Positions 52,854-60,224 of a stretch of DNA of 64,000 nt are shown in pieces (the stretch's first letter is position 1; each line of letters opens with the position of its first letter). The notes beneath the pieces were generated by a model that saw nothing but the letters and a program-made list of their open reading frames with translations, made no database searches and was not told the origin of the DNA. The position numbers and the translations under genes are program-made. The DNA lies in the NCBI RefSeq assembly GCF_017310035.1, contig NZ_CP022296.1, forward strand, positions 4,216,001-4,280,000, written 5' to 3'. This stretch comes from Nocardioides sp. S5 (GTDB taxonomy: Bacteria > Actinomycetota > Actinomycetes > Propionibacteriales > Nocardioidaceae).

Positions 52854-54191
52854 TCACCGGACCTTGACCGCCCCGACGCGGTAGGTGCCGGTGGCGGTGC
52901 GACCGGCGTTGGCCAGGTGCATCGGCGCGGAGTAGCCCGACGGGTCCACGACGGCGAGGTGGAGGTCATACCTCCCGGCCTTCATGCCCCTGGTGCTGAT
53001 CTTCGTGCTGTGCACGGCCGTGTCCACCAGTCCCTCGAGGGGCCGGCCGAGCGACCGCGTGACCGTCCGTCCGGTGGCGGCGTGGACGAAGGTGAGCCGC
53101 ACGTCCCAGGCGTCGTACGTCGGGGCGGCGCCCTGGTTGGCCCACGCGGTCCGGACCACGACCTTGCGTCCGGCGTCGAGGACGTCGGGCAGGGTGAGCG
53201 AGCGGACCTTGATCCGGTAGCCGGCGGTCGCGAGCGCCGTGCCGTACGCCGTGCGCTGGCGCCCGGTCAGCTCGGTGCCGCGCCACGGCATGTTGCCCGA
53301 GGAGAGGGTCGAGACGTGGAAGCGACGGACCTGCTGGGCACCCAGGACCGGGTCCGCGCGGGTGCACCACTCGGAGAAGAACGGTCGTGTCCTCCACACC
53401 GACTGCAGGCGCTTGTCGGTCGCCACCATGGAGTACATGTCCGGGCAGCCGAGGCTGTCGGTGCGCAGGCCGAGGTTGCGGTGGTTGCGCAGCGCCTTCA
53501 GCGTGAAGGGTACCGGCGTCATCGTGTTGAGCAGGACGTGCTTGGTGGGGAAGGCCGAGGCGACGGCATCGACCAGCGCGAGGCCGTTGGCGTCGGAGAC
53601 CCGCTCGCCCTCCCACACGTGCCACTCGCCGTAGGCCCCGTAGCCGCCGACGTCGACGTAGCCCAGCCGCGGGTCGTCGCCGTAGCGGCGACCGAGCTCG
53701 GCCATCAGCTCGCGCCACTGCGCGACGAAGGACGGGGCGTTCCAGTCCGGTACGTCGCTGCCCGCCTGCCGCGGCACGAACGCCGGGGTGACGGGCGGCA
53801 GGTCCGCGCGGCTCTCCATCCAGCAGCCCGGGCAGTAGGCCATGACGCGGAAGCCGAACTTGCCTCCGCGCGCTCCGGCGTCCGCGAGGCCGGAGTCGAT
53901 CCAGGAGAAGTCCCAGGCGTTGTCGGCCTTCTCGATCCGACCCCAGTAGACCTGGTCGCGGTAGTAGAGGTCGTTGGACGTGACGGTCGCGGGCGTCGGC
54001 TCGGCGCCGAGCCAGCGGTACTGCCCGCGCAGCGGGTTGGGCAGGTCGGCCGTCATGCCCAGTGGCGCCATGCGGAAGGTCCGCTCGCCCGCGCGGGCGG
54101 CGTCCGCCGCCGGCTGCGGCACGGCGGCCAGCGTGGCAGCGAGGCCGCAGACGGCCGCAGCCGACGCGAGGACGCGCCGGGAGAGCTTCAT
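52854..54191 (-). CDS. Secreted DUF4832 protein
   Basis: 445 residues. Signal peptide MKLSRRVLASAAAVCGLAAT ending near AADAA. The N-terminal domain resembles a glycosidase-like barrel (DUF4874: YYRDQVYWGRIEKADNAWDF, GYVDVGGYGAYGEWHVWEGE), followed by DUF4832 from about 250 with an Ig-like C-terminus. Extracellular polysaccharide binding or hydrolysis is likely, but no substrate is known. Confidence 0.85.
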   Translation of the reverse strand: MKLSRRVLASAAAVCGLAATLAAVPQPAADAARAGERTFRMAPLGMTADLPNPLRGQYRWLGAEPTPATVTSNDLYYRDQVYWGRIEKADNAWDFSWIDSGLADAGARGGKFGFRVMAYCPGCWMESRADLPPVTPAFVPRQAGSDVPDWNAPSFVAQWRELMAELGRRYGDDPRLGYVDVGGYGAYGEWHVWEGERVSDANGLALVDAVASAFPTKHVLLNTMTPVPFTLKALRNHRNLGLRTDSLGCPDMYSMVATDKRLQSVWRTRPFFSEWCTRADPVLGAQQVRRFHVSTLSSGNMPWRGTELTGRQRTAYGTALATAGYRIKVRSLTLPDVLDAGRKVVVRTAWANQGAAPTYDAWDVRLTFVHAATGRTVTRSLGRPLEGLVDTAVHSTKISTRGMKAGRYDLHLAVVDPSGYSAPMHLANAGRTATGTYRVGAVKVR

Positions 54192-54310
54192 CGTCAGGGG
54201 TCCGTCCGTCGGCCGGTCAGGTCACGGACCAGTGTGGGCGAACCGGCGCGCCCGGGTGGGGCGAATCCGCAGACTCGTGGACCCTCATCCGCGTCCGGCC
54301 CCGATCGGGC

Positions 54311-55780
54311 TCAGCGGGCCTCGGACACGCCTCGTACGCCGGAGTCGGTGAGCTCGGCCTCGCGCTGGGCGGCGGCCTCGAGCTCCTGGCGGCGCGTCTC
54401 CTCCATCATCGCCCGCGTGGCGTCGTAGATGCCCGGGTCGGAGACCAGGTCGGCGGCACCGCGCCGCAGCCGGGCCAGCGCGGCACGGGCGAAGATCTGC
54501 TGCTCGGTCGTGGTGCGCTCGGAGCGGTTGTTGCTGATGAAGGTGATCGCCCACCGCATCAGCGCGGAGACCTGGTTCTTGAAGCCGGTGAGGTAGACGA
54601 GGTGCACCCCGAGCCACATCAGCCAGGCGACGACGCCGGTGATCCGCAGCTTGCCGACCATCGCGACGGCGCGGAAGCGGCTGATGATCGCCATCGAGCC
54701 CTTGTCGAAGTACTTGAACGGCGCCTGCGGCTGCTTGCCCTCGAGGCGGTTGTTGATCTCCTTGGCGGCGTACTTGGCACCCTGGATGGCGACCTGCGCG
54801 ACGCCGGGGAGGTTGTCGAGGGCGATCATGTCGCCGACGACGAAGACCTCGGGGTGGCCCGGCAGGGTCAGGTCGGGGTTGACCGCGATCCGGCCGGCGC
54901 GGTCCAGCGGGGCGCCGGTCTGCTCCGACAGGGTCTTGCCGAGGGGGTTGGCCTGCACGCCGGCGGCCCAGATCTTGGCGACCGAGTTGATGCGCTCGAC
55001 GTGGCCGTCCTTGAACTTCACCTCGAGGCCGCGCTCGTCGACCTCGGTGACCATGCCGCCGAGCATGACCTCGACGCCGAGCTTCTCGAGCTCGGCCTTG
55101 GCCTTCTCCCCGAGCTTGGCACCGAAGGGCGGCAGCACCTGCGGGGCGGCGTCGACGAGGACGATGCGGGCGGTGCGGGTGTTGATCGCGCGGAAGTCCT
55201 TGTTGAGCGTGCGGTGCGCGAGCTCGGCGATCTGGCCGGCCATCTCCACGCCGGTCGGGCCGGCGCCGACGACGACGAAGGTGAGGAGGTGGTCGACGTC
55301 GTCGCCGCGGGTCGCCCCGAGCTCGGCCATCTCGAAGGCACCGAAGATCCTGCCGCGCAGCTCCAGGGCGTCGTCGATGCTCTTCATGCCGGGTGCGAAC
55401 TCGGCGAAGTGGTCGTTGCCGAAGTAGGACTGGCTGGCGCCGGCGGCGACCAGCAGCGAGTCGTACGACGTGACGGTGTCGCGCCCGAGGACCTGCGAGG
55501 TGACCGTACGGGCCTCGAGGTCGATGCCGGTGACCTCGCCGAGGATGACGCTGGCGTTGTCCTGGCTGCTGAGGATCTCGCGGGTGGGCGGTGCGATCTC
55601 GCCCTCGGAGAGGATCCCCGTCGCGACCTGGTAGAGCAGCGGCTGGAAGAGGTGGTGGGTGGTCTTGGCGATCACCGTGACGTCCACGTCGGCACGCCTC
55701 AGCGCCTTGGTTCCGAACAGTCCACCGAACCCGGAGCCGATCACGACCACCTTGTGGCGGGGTGCCTGCGTCGCGGTCAT
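54311..55780 (-). CDS. ndh: Type II NADH dehydrogenase (NDH-2)
   Basis: 489 residues from MTATQAPRHK at 55780, with AGGAG 5 nt upstream; ATG 55822 is possible but has no good ribosome site. FAD motif VVIGSGFGGLFGTKALRRAD, NAD motif VVGAGPTGVEMAGQIAELAH, and FVVGDMIALDNLPGVAQVAI near the C-terminus. The AIQGAKYAAKEI stretch is typical. A C-terminal membrane-contact helix (VAWLMWLGVHLVYLTGF) is present. Passes electrons from NADH to menaquinone without pumping protons. Confidence 0.93.
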   Translation of the reverse strand: MTATQAPRHKVVVIGSGFGGLFGTKALRRADVDVTVIAKTTHHLFQPLLYQVATGILSEGEIAPPTREILSSQDNASVILGEVTGIDLEARTVTSQVLGRDTVTSYDSLLVAAGASQSYFGNDHFAEFAPGMKSIDDALELRGRIFGAFEMAELGATRGDDVDHLLTFVVVGAGPTGVEMAGQIAELAHRTLNKDFRAINTRTARIVLVDAAPQVLPPFGAKLGEKAKAELEKLGVEVMLGGMVTEVDERGLEVKFKDGHVERINSVAKIWAAGVQANPLGKTLSEQTGAPLDRAGRIAVNPDLTLPGHPEVFVVGDMIALDNLPGVAQVAIQGAKYAAKEINNRLEGKQPQAPFKYFDKGSMAIISRFRAVAMVGKLRITGVVAWLMWLGVHLVYLTGFKNQVSALMRWAITFISNNRSERTTTEQQIFARAALARLRRGAADLVSDPGIYDATRAMMEETRRQELEAAAQREAELTDSGVRGVSEAR

Positions 55781-55926
55781 GGGAGCTCCTGGGGTCGTAG
55801 GTGCAGTCACGTCGGTCGCCATTGTCGTACCGCCACGCGCGCCAGTGCGAAACGCCGGGCGCGTCTGGTTGCTCACACCCACTACCCAGAGTCGCGAGAA
55901 ACTATGGTGTTGTCGAGGTTTGAACC

Positions 55927-55941
55927 ACCCGACGGTCGGGT
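55927..55941. promoter_or_regulatory. Palindrome between ndh and the HATPase protein
   Basis: ACCCGAC-G-GTCGGGT, exact 7-bp arms around one base, in a 206-nt divergent gap. A TATGGT -10-like site lies about 25 nt upstream at 55902-55907. Possible operator. Confidence 0.35.
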
Positions 55942-55986
55942 AATCAGGCTCCACTGGACTGCCCACCCCCCTCGAAATGAGTCCCA

Positions 55987-56919
55987 GTGCCGCTGAGCTC
56001 CGAGTTGACGCTGGCGTCGTCGCCGCGCGCCGCGGCTGACGCGCGCCGCTGGGTCAGCGACATCTGCCGTCGCCTCGACCGGCCCGACCTCGTCGAGTGC
56101 GCCGAGCTGGGTGTCTCCGAGCTCGTGGCCAACGCGATCCTCCACGGCGAGGCCCCCTACAAGGTGCGGGTCCGCGGAACCGCCAGCCACCCCCGCATCG
56201 AGGTCGTCGACGGCTCGACGAGGCCACCGGTGCCCCCCGCCCCGCTCGACCTCGACGACCTCGACCTGCTCCTCACCTTCGGGCGCGGCCTCGCGATCGT
56301 CTCCCAGTGCGCCCTCGCCTGGGGCGCCACCATCGAGTCCGACGGCAAGATCGTCTGGTTCGAGCCGTCGGCGCAGATGAGCGACGAGGGCTCGGCAGAC
56401 TGGGTGATCGACCAGCACGACGCCGACGCGCCCGAACCGACCAGCGAGACGGCCGTCGAGATCCGCCTGCTCGGCGTCGACGTACCGCTCCACTCCTCCC
56501 TCAACCGGCAGTACCACGAGCTGCGCCGCGAGCTGCGGTTGCTGTCGTTGTCGCACCAGTCCGACTACCCGCTCGCCGGCGACCTCACCTCGATGTTCGC
56601 CAACTTCGAGCGGCAGTTCCCGGCGTCCTTCCACCGGCAGATCCGTGACGCCGAGTCACGCGGGCTGCCGCGCGTCGACGTGGGCTTCCCGATGGTGCGC
56701 GAGGCCGGGCCGATCTTCGTGACGATGACCGAGATGTTCGACGTCGCCGACGCCTTCTGCCGCGCCGAGCGCCTGCTCTCCATGGCGCGCACGGCTGCAC
56801 AGCGCGCCTTCCACAACTGGATGCTCGGCGAGCTCGTCCACCAGCTCGACGGGGCGAGCGCCCGGCCGTGGACCGGGTTCCCCCGGGCGAGCGCAGCATC
56901 CACCAGTCGGGTCGGGTGA
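55987..56919 (+). CDS. HATPase-domain protein with a C-terminal domain of unknown role
   Basis: 310 residues from a GTG. The first 130 residues are an anti-sigma/SpoIIAB-like ATPase (ELGVSELVANAILHGEAPYK = N-box; GRGLAIVSQCALAWGATIES = G-box region). The remaining 170 are helical (YHELRRELRLLSLSHQSDYP, MARTAAQRAFHNWMLGELVH), of a kind seen in actinobacterial HATPase sensors. It may bind and restrain a sigma factor or regulator; no partner gene is adjacent. Overlaps crcB by GTGA. Confidence 0.8.
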   Translation: MPLSSELTLASSPRAAADARRWVSDICRRLDRPDLVECAELGVSELVANAILHGEAPYKVRVRGTASHPRIEVVDGSTRPPVPPAPLDLDDLDLLLTFGRGLAIVSQCALAWGATIESDGKIVWFEPSAQMSDEGSADWVIDQHDADAPEPTSETAVEIRLLGVDVPLHSSLNRQYHELRRELRLLSLSHQSDYPLAGDLTSMFANFERQFPASFHRQIRDAESRGLPRVDVGFPMVREAGPIFVTMTEMFDVADAFCRAERLLSMARTAAQRAFHNWMLGELVHQLDGASARPWTGFPRASAASTSRVG

Positions 56920-57317
56920 GCCCCCGCCCCCTCCGCGCTGCCGACCTGCTCCTCGTCGCAGCGGGCGGCGCTGCGGGAGCCGCGGCGCGCCACGGCATCG
57001 ACGTCGCGGCCGGGGACACCCTCTTCCCGTGGGCCACGCTCGCCATCAACGTGGTCGGCGCCTTCGCCCTCGGGGTCCTCCCCGCGGTCGCGGCGCTCGG
57101 GCGCGCACACCGGTGGTCGCTGTTCCTGGGCCCCGGCCTCCTCGGTGGCTTCACCACGGTGTCGGCGTGGGCCGGACAGGTGCGCGAGCTCGCCGCCACC
57201 GGCCATGCAGCGCTGGCCGGCCTCCACCTCGCCGCCACGCTCGGCGCGGGACTCCTCGCGGCCGCCCTCGGACAGCGGCTCGCGCACCGGCCGGAGCGCG
57301 AGGAGGCGACGCGATGA
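56916..57317 (+). CDS. crcB: Fluoride channel subunit 1
   Basis: 133 residues, four membrane helices. GGAAGAAARHGIDV and the core GGFTTVSAW correspond to the FluC/CrcB (G-G-x-T-T-x-S-x-x) motif. GTG start overlaps the HATPase stop. Exports F- as part of a two-subunit channel with the next gene. Confidence 0.9.
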   Translation: MSPRPLRAADLLLVAAGGAAGAAARHGIDVAAGDTLFPWATLAINVVGAFALGVLPAVAALGRAHRWSLFLGPGLLGGFTTVSAWAGQVRELAATGHAALAGLHLAATLGAGLLAAALGQRLAHRPEREEATR

Positions 57318-57646
57318 CAGCCCTCCTCGTCGCCCTCGGCGCGGCGGTCGGCGCGCCGTTGAGGTATGTCCTGAGCCGCAGCGACGGCGTGTTCCCCGTC
57401 GGCATGCTGGCGGTCAACGTCGTCGGCTCGGGCCTGTTCGGGGCGTTCGCCGCGATGTCGCTCGGCGGGACGTGGTGGGCACTGCTCGGCACCGGCCTCT
57501 GCGGCGGCTTCACGTCGTTCTCGTCGTTCGCGGTGCAGTCGGTGACCCGACCCGCGCGTACGGCGGCGGCGTACGTCGCGGCGACGACCGTCCTCTCCGT
57601 CGGGGCCTGCGCGCTCGGCTGGCTCCTCGGCGCCGGACTGGGCTAG
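57314..57646 (+). CDS. crcB: Fluoride channel subunit 2
   Basis: 110 residues from the ATG at 57314 (ATGA overlap). Four helices; AAVGAPLRYVLSRSD and GLCGGFTSFSSFAVQ are the FluC signatures. Paired non-identical FluC genes in Gram-positives form heterodimers. Ends in the convergent gap before the zincin gene. Confidence 0.92.
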   Translation: MTALLVALGAAVGAPLRYVLSRSDGVFPVGMLAVNVVGSGLFGAFAAMSLGGTWWALLGTGLCGGFTSFSSFAVQSVTRPARTAAAYVAATTVLSVGACALGWLLGAGLG

Positions 57647-57660
57647 ACGGGCACCTGCCC

Positions 57661-58014
57661 TCAGCCCCAACCCAGCTGGTGCAGCCGGGCGTCGTCGAGG
57701 CCGAAGTGGTGGGCGACCTCGTGGACCACGGTGATGCGCACCTCCTCCTCCAGCTCCTCCACCGTCTCGGCCATGTCGAGCAGCGGACCGCGGAAGAGCA
57801 GGATCCGGTCCGGGAGCATGCCGGAGTGGTTCGCCGGGCGCTCGGTCAGCGCCAGCCCGTCGTAGAGGCCGAGCAGGTCGGGGTCGTCGTCGGGGGCCTC
57901 GGCCTCGACCAGCACGACGACGTTGTCGACCAGGCGGGCCAGCTCGTCGGGCAGGCCGTCGAGGGCACGTCCCACCATCGCGTCGAAGGCGGCCGGGTCC
58001 AGGTCGAGGGGCAT
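57661..58014 (-). CDS. Zincin-like metallopeptidase family protein
   Basis: 117 residues. Zinc motif HEVAHHFGLDD (HExxH with the family's following D/D). Such short actinobacterial zincins have no known substrate. TAGGGT lies exactly 6 nt before the ATG, without a ribosome site, again pointing to a leaderless transcript. Confidence 0.88.
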   Translation of the reverse strand: MPLDLDPAAFDAMVGRALDGLPDELARLVDNVVVLVEAEAPDDDPDLLGLYDGLALTERPANHSGMLPDRILLFRGPLLDMAETVEELEEEVRITVVHEVAHHFGLDDARLHQLGWG

Positions 58015-58058
58015 GGCCCCACCCTAGGGAGGCACCAAAGCAGCCACAGAGGCCAGAA

Positions 58059-58100
58059 ATGCCGATCAGGGTGAGCCTGGTGGCTCACCCTGATCGGCAT
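58059..58100 (-). terminator. Terminator of tRNA-Asp
   Basis: A perfect 19-bp stem, arms 58059-58077 and 58082-58100, loop TGGT, starting 8 nt beyond the tRNA 3' end. Followed on the minus strand by TTTCTGG. Confidence 0.85.
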
Positions 58101-58107
58101 GCAATGG

Positions 58108-58181
58108 CGACCCCGACGGGACTCGAACCCGCGGCCTCCGCCGTGACAGGGCGGCGCGCTAACCAACTGCGCTACGGGGCC
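58108..58181 (-). tRNA. tRNA-Asp (anticodon GUC)
   Basis: Acceptor GGCCCCG / CGGGGTC, D-arm GCGC/GCGC with loop AGTTGGTTA, anticodon loop CTGTCAC, T-arm GCGGG-TTCGAGT-CCCGT; discriminator G. Confidence 0.96.
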
Positions 58182-58264
58182 AGGTTGTAACTGGTGAAGC
58201 GGGTGGAACTCTAACCCATGCTCTTCGGAGACCACCAATCGGCGCCCGCCCCCGAACCGGGCCG

Positions 58265-58337
58265 CACCCCCAACCGGATTCGAACCGGCGCTACCGCCGT
58301 GAAAGGGCGGGGTCCTGGGCCGCTAGACGATGGGGGC
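58265..58337 (-). tRNA. tRNA-Glu (anticodon UUC)
   Basis: Acceptor GCCCCCA / TGGGGGT, anticodon stem CCGCC/GGCGG with loop CTTTCAC, T-arm GCCGG-TTCGAAT-CCGGT; discriminator G. Upstream of tRNA-Asp on the same strand and probably co-transcribed. Confidence 0.96.
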
Positions 58338-58511
58338 CAGCTCGGTCGGGACACGCTCGACCGAGCGCGCCCAGCATAGGGCCAGCGGGGCCCGGCCCTC
58401 CAACCCGCAGCCCTCCCCGCCCGTCCCCCTGAGGATCACTTGAAGGGAAGTTTCGTCTCGAGTTACCCATCTGGCAGCGGATTGACACCGACTTTGACTA
58501 GTCTTGCCTCC

Positions 58512-58916
58512 ATGAGCAGGGAGGCTCGGCAGTTGCGCTTCCTCGTCGTCGATGACAACGAGGACATTCGTGACGTCTTCTGCCGTCTCGTCGAGCGGGC
58601 CGGCCACGACGCCGCCACCGCCGTGGACGGCATGGACGCAGTGGAGACGCTGCAGCGCGAGACCTTCGACGTGATGCTCCTTGACCTGACGATGCCGCGC
58701 ATGAGCGGTGTCGATGTCGTGCGCTGGCTGCGGGAGCACCCCGAGGTCGCGCCGGACGTGCGGATCGTCGTGATCAGCGCATGGGCGGGTGAGCACCGAG
58801 CTGTTCTCCAGGAACTCGGCATCGAGACAGTCATGCAGAAACCGCTGCGGATCCAGCAGCTGACTGACCTCATCGCCGAGACACTGCACGCCCTGGAGTC
58901 CGGAACTCGTCCCTGA
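58512..58916 (+). CDS. Single-domain response regulator
   Basis: 134 residues from MSREARQ. Receiver only, no output domain: acidic pair Asp14-Asp15, phospho-acceptor Asp58 (MLLDLTMPRMSG), Ser89 and Lys110 (VMQKP). No ribosome site precedes the ATG; TAGTCT ends 7 nt upstream, which could be a -10 for a leaderless mRNA. Its natural partner is the hybrid-less GAF histidine kinase encoded 1.3 kb downstream. Works as a phospho-relay or protein-interaction switch. Confidence 0.9.
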   Translation: MSREARQLRFLVVDDNEDIRDVFCRLVERAGHDAATAVDGMDAVETLQRETFDVMLLDLTMPRMSGVDVVRWLREHPEVAPDVRIVVISAWAGEHRAVLQELGIETVMQKPLRIQQLTDLIAETLHALESGTRP

Positions 58917-58956
58917 AACGCACCACCGGGTCCTCGACTCCCAGCAGTGCCACCCC

Positions 58957-58973
58957 CGCGCCACCTCGGCGCG
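58957..58973 (+). terminator. Weak hairpin between response regulator and peptide gene
   Basis: CGCGCC - ACCTC - GGCGCG, 6-bp arms. May partly end the response-regulator transcript before the small peptide gene. Confidence 0.3.
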
Positions 58974-59003
58974 AGGCCCCACCCCACCACCCTGGAGAAC
59001 ACC

Positions 59004-59099
59004 ATGATGAACCGCATCCGCACCGCCATCGAGACCAAGCGCGCCGCCACCCAGGTGCAGGCCCTCTACATGTGGCGCCCGGGCCCCGGCCGCCACTGA
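59004..59099 (+). CDS. 31-residue peptide, candidate P450 substrate
   Basis: ATG at 59004 (or 59007) with GGAG 6 nt upstream. The N-terminal half MNRIRTAIETKRAATQVQAL is helical and basic, like a leader. The C-terminal end LYMWRPGPGRH is aromatic, Pro/Gly-rich and unlike a helix. No signal peptide. The stop lies 24 nt before the P450 start. A leader-core pattern with Tyr and Trp two apart beside a P450 recalls P450-tailored ribosomal peptides (biarylitides, cittilins, tryptorubin type). This is inference only; no peptidase, exporter or RRE domain was seen, and the ORF could be a translational leader. Confidence 0.5.
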   Translation: MMNRIRTAIETKRAATQVQALYMWRPGPGRH

Positions 59100-59123
59100 C
59101 CTGCGAGTGATCCGCGCGCAGTG

Positions 59124-60224
59124 ATGCACGTGGACAGCGCCGAGTCGGCCGGCGGCCGGCTCGGCGCTGTCCTCTCTGCCCCACGCACGGGCGTCGTACC
59201 CCTGTCCCCGGTCGGGCCCTGGGTCGTCACCACCCACGCCGACGCCCGGCGCGTCCTCACCGAGCCGCACCTCTTCGACTTCCCCGGCGACGTCACCCGC
59301 AGCGGCGACCTGGCCGGGAGCACCGGCGACAGCCGCTCCGGCCACACCGTCTTCGCCCCGCTGACCCCCGACCAGGTCGCCCGGGGCGTCCTGGTCCTCG
59401 AGCACGAGTGGTCAGCGGCGCTCGACACGCACGATCGCGCGAGCCCGGAGCCGTACGACGCGATGGTCCTGCTGCGCCGTCCGATCGCCCGCTCCACCAC
59501 CGCCGCGGTGCTCGGGGCGCTCGAGCCCGCACACCGCGACCGCGTCGCCGACCTCGTGCTGGAATGGATCGACGCCCTCGCGCCCGTCATCGCCGCCCGC
59601 AGACCGCCTCGACGCTGGAGCCGCACCCGCCGCGTCGAGACGGCGGCCCGCCACGCCCTCGAGGACGAGCTCGCGCCGCTGGCCGGCGCCGAGGACACCC
59701 CGGCACAGGTGGCGACGCTCCTCGCCGCCGGCATCCAGGTCCCGATCGCCGCCGGCGCCTGGCTGCTGGCGTGGCTCGGTCAGCACGAGACCGGGGACGT
59801 CGACCCGACGTACGCCGTGTGGGAGACGCTGCGGCTCACTCCCCCGACCTGGGTCACCGCTCGCCTCACGACCGAGGAGGTGGAGCTCACCGGCGCTCGG
59901 GTGCCCGCCGGTCGCGTCGTGCTCGTCAGCCCGCTGCTGCTCGGGCGCTCGGACGACCTGGTGCCCGGCGACGACCCGGACCGCAGCACCTTCGACCCGG
60001 GCAGGTGGCACGACGACTCCCGGCGACCGGGTGCGTGGCTGCCGTTCGGGGCGGGGCCGCACGCATGCCCGGGCCGTACTCTGGGTACGGCCCAGCTGGT
60101 CCACCTCGCGCAGTGGGGAGTGGACCGGACAATCTCCTTGAGCGAGAGCGTGTCGATCGACCAGAGTCGGGGCATCCAGCCCTCACCGTGCCGTTTCACC
60201 GCCTCGCGAAGGGAGACGTCGTGA
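59124..60224 (+). CDS. Cytochrome P450, divergent
   Basis: 366 residues from the ATG at 59124 (a GTG directly before it is in frame); somewhat short for a P450 (usual 390-410). Heme signature FGAGPHACPGRTLG with Cys315, and ExxR as E234-T-L-R237 (WETLRL). The I-helix reads AAGIQVPIAAGAW: the usual acid-Thr pair (G-x-[DE]-T) is absent, so normal dioxygen activation may be changed. Substrate unknown. It overlaps the following kinase gene by GTGA, an unusual coupling of a P450 with a signalling protein. Confidence 0.85.
   Translation: MHVDSAESAGGRLGAVLSAPRTGVVPLSPVGPWVVTTHADARRVLTEPHLFDFPGDVTRSGDLAGSTGDSRSGHTVFAPLTPDQVARGVLVLEHEWSAALDTHDRASPEPYDAMVLLRRPIARSTTAAVLGALEPAHRDRVADLVLEWIDALAPVIAARRPPRRWSRTRRVETAARHALEDELAPLAGAEDTPAQVATLLAAGIQVPIAAGAWLLAWLGQHETGDVDPTYAVWETLRLTPPTWVTARLTTEEVELTGARVPAGRVVLVSPLLLGRSDDLVPGDDPDRSTFDPGRWHDDSRRPGAWLPFGAGPHACPGRTLGTAQLVHLAQWGVDRTISLSESVSIDQSRGIQPSPCRFTASRRETS

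Noticed and set aside
56880..56916. Fluoride riboswitch before crcB
   Set aside because: The first crcB starts inside the stop of the preceding gene (GTGA), leaving no room for an upstream aptamer.
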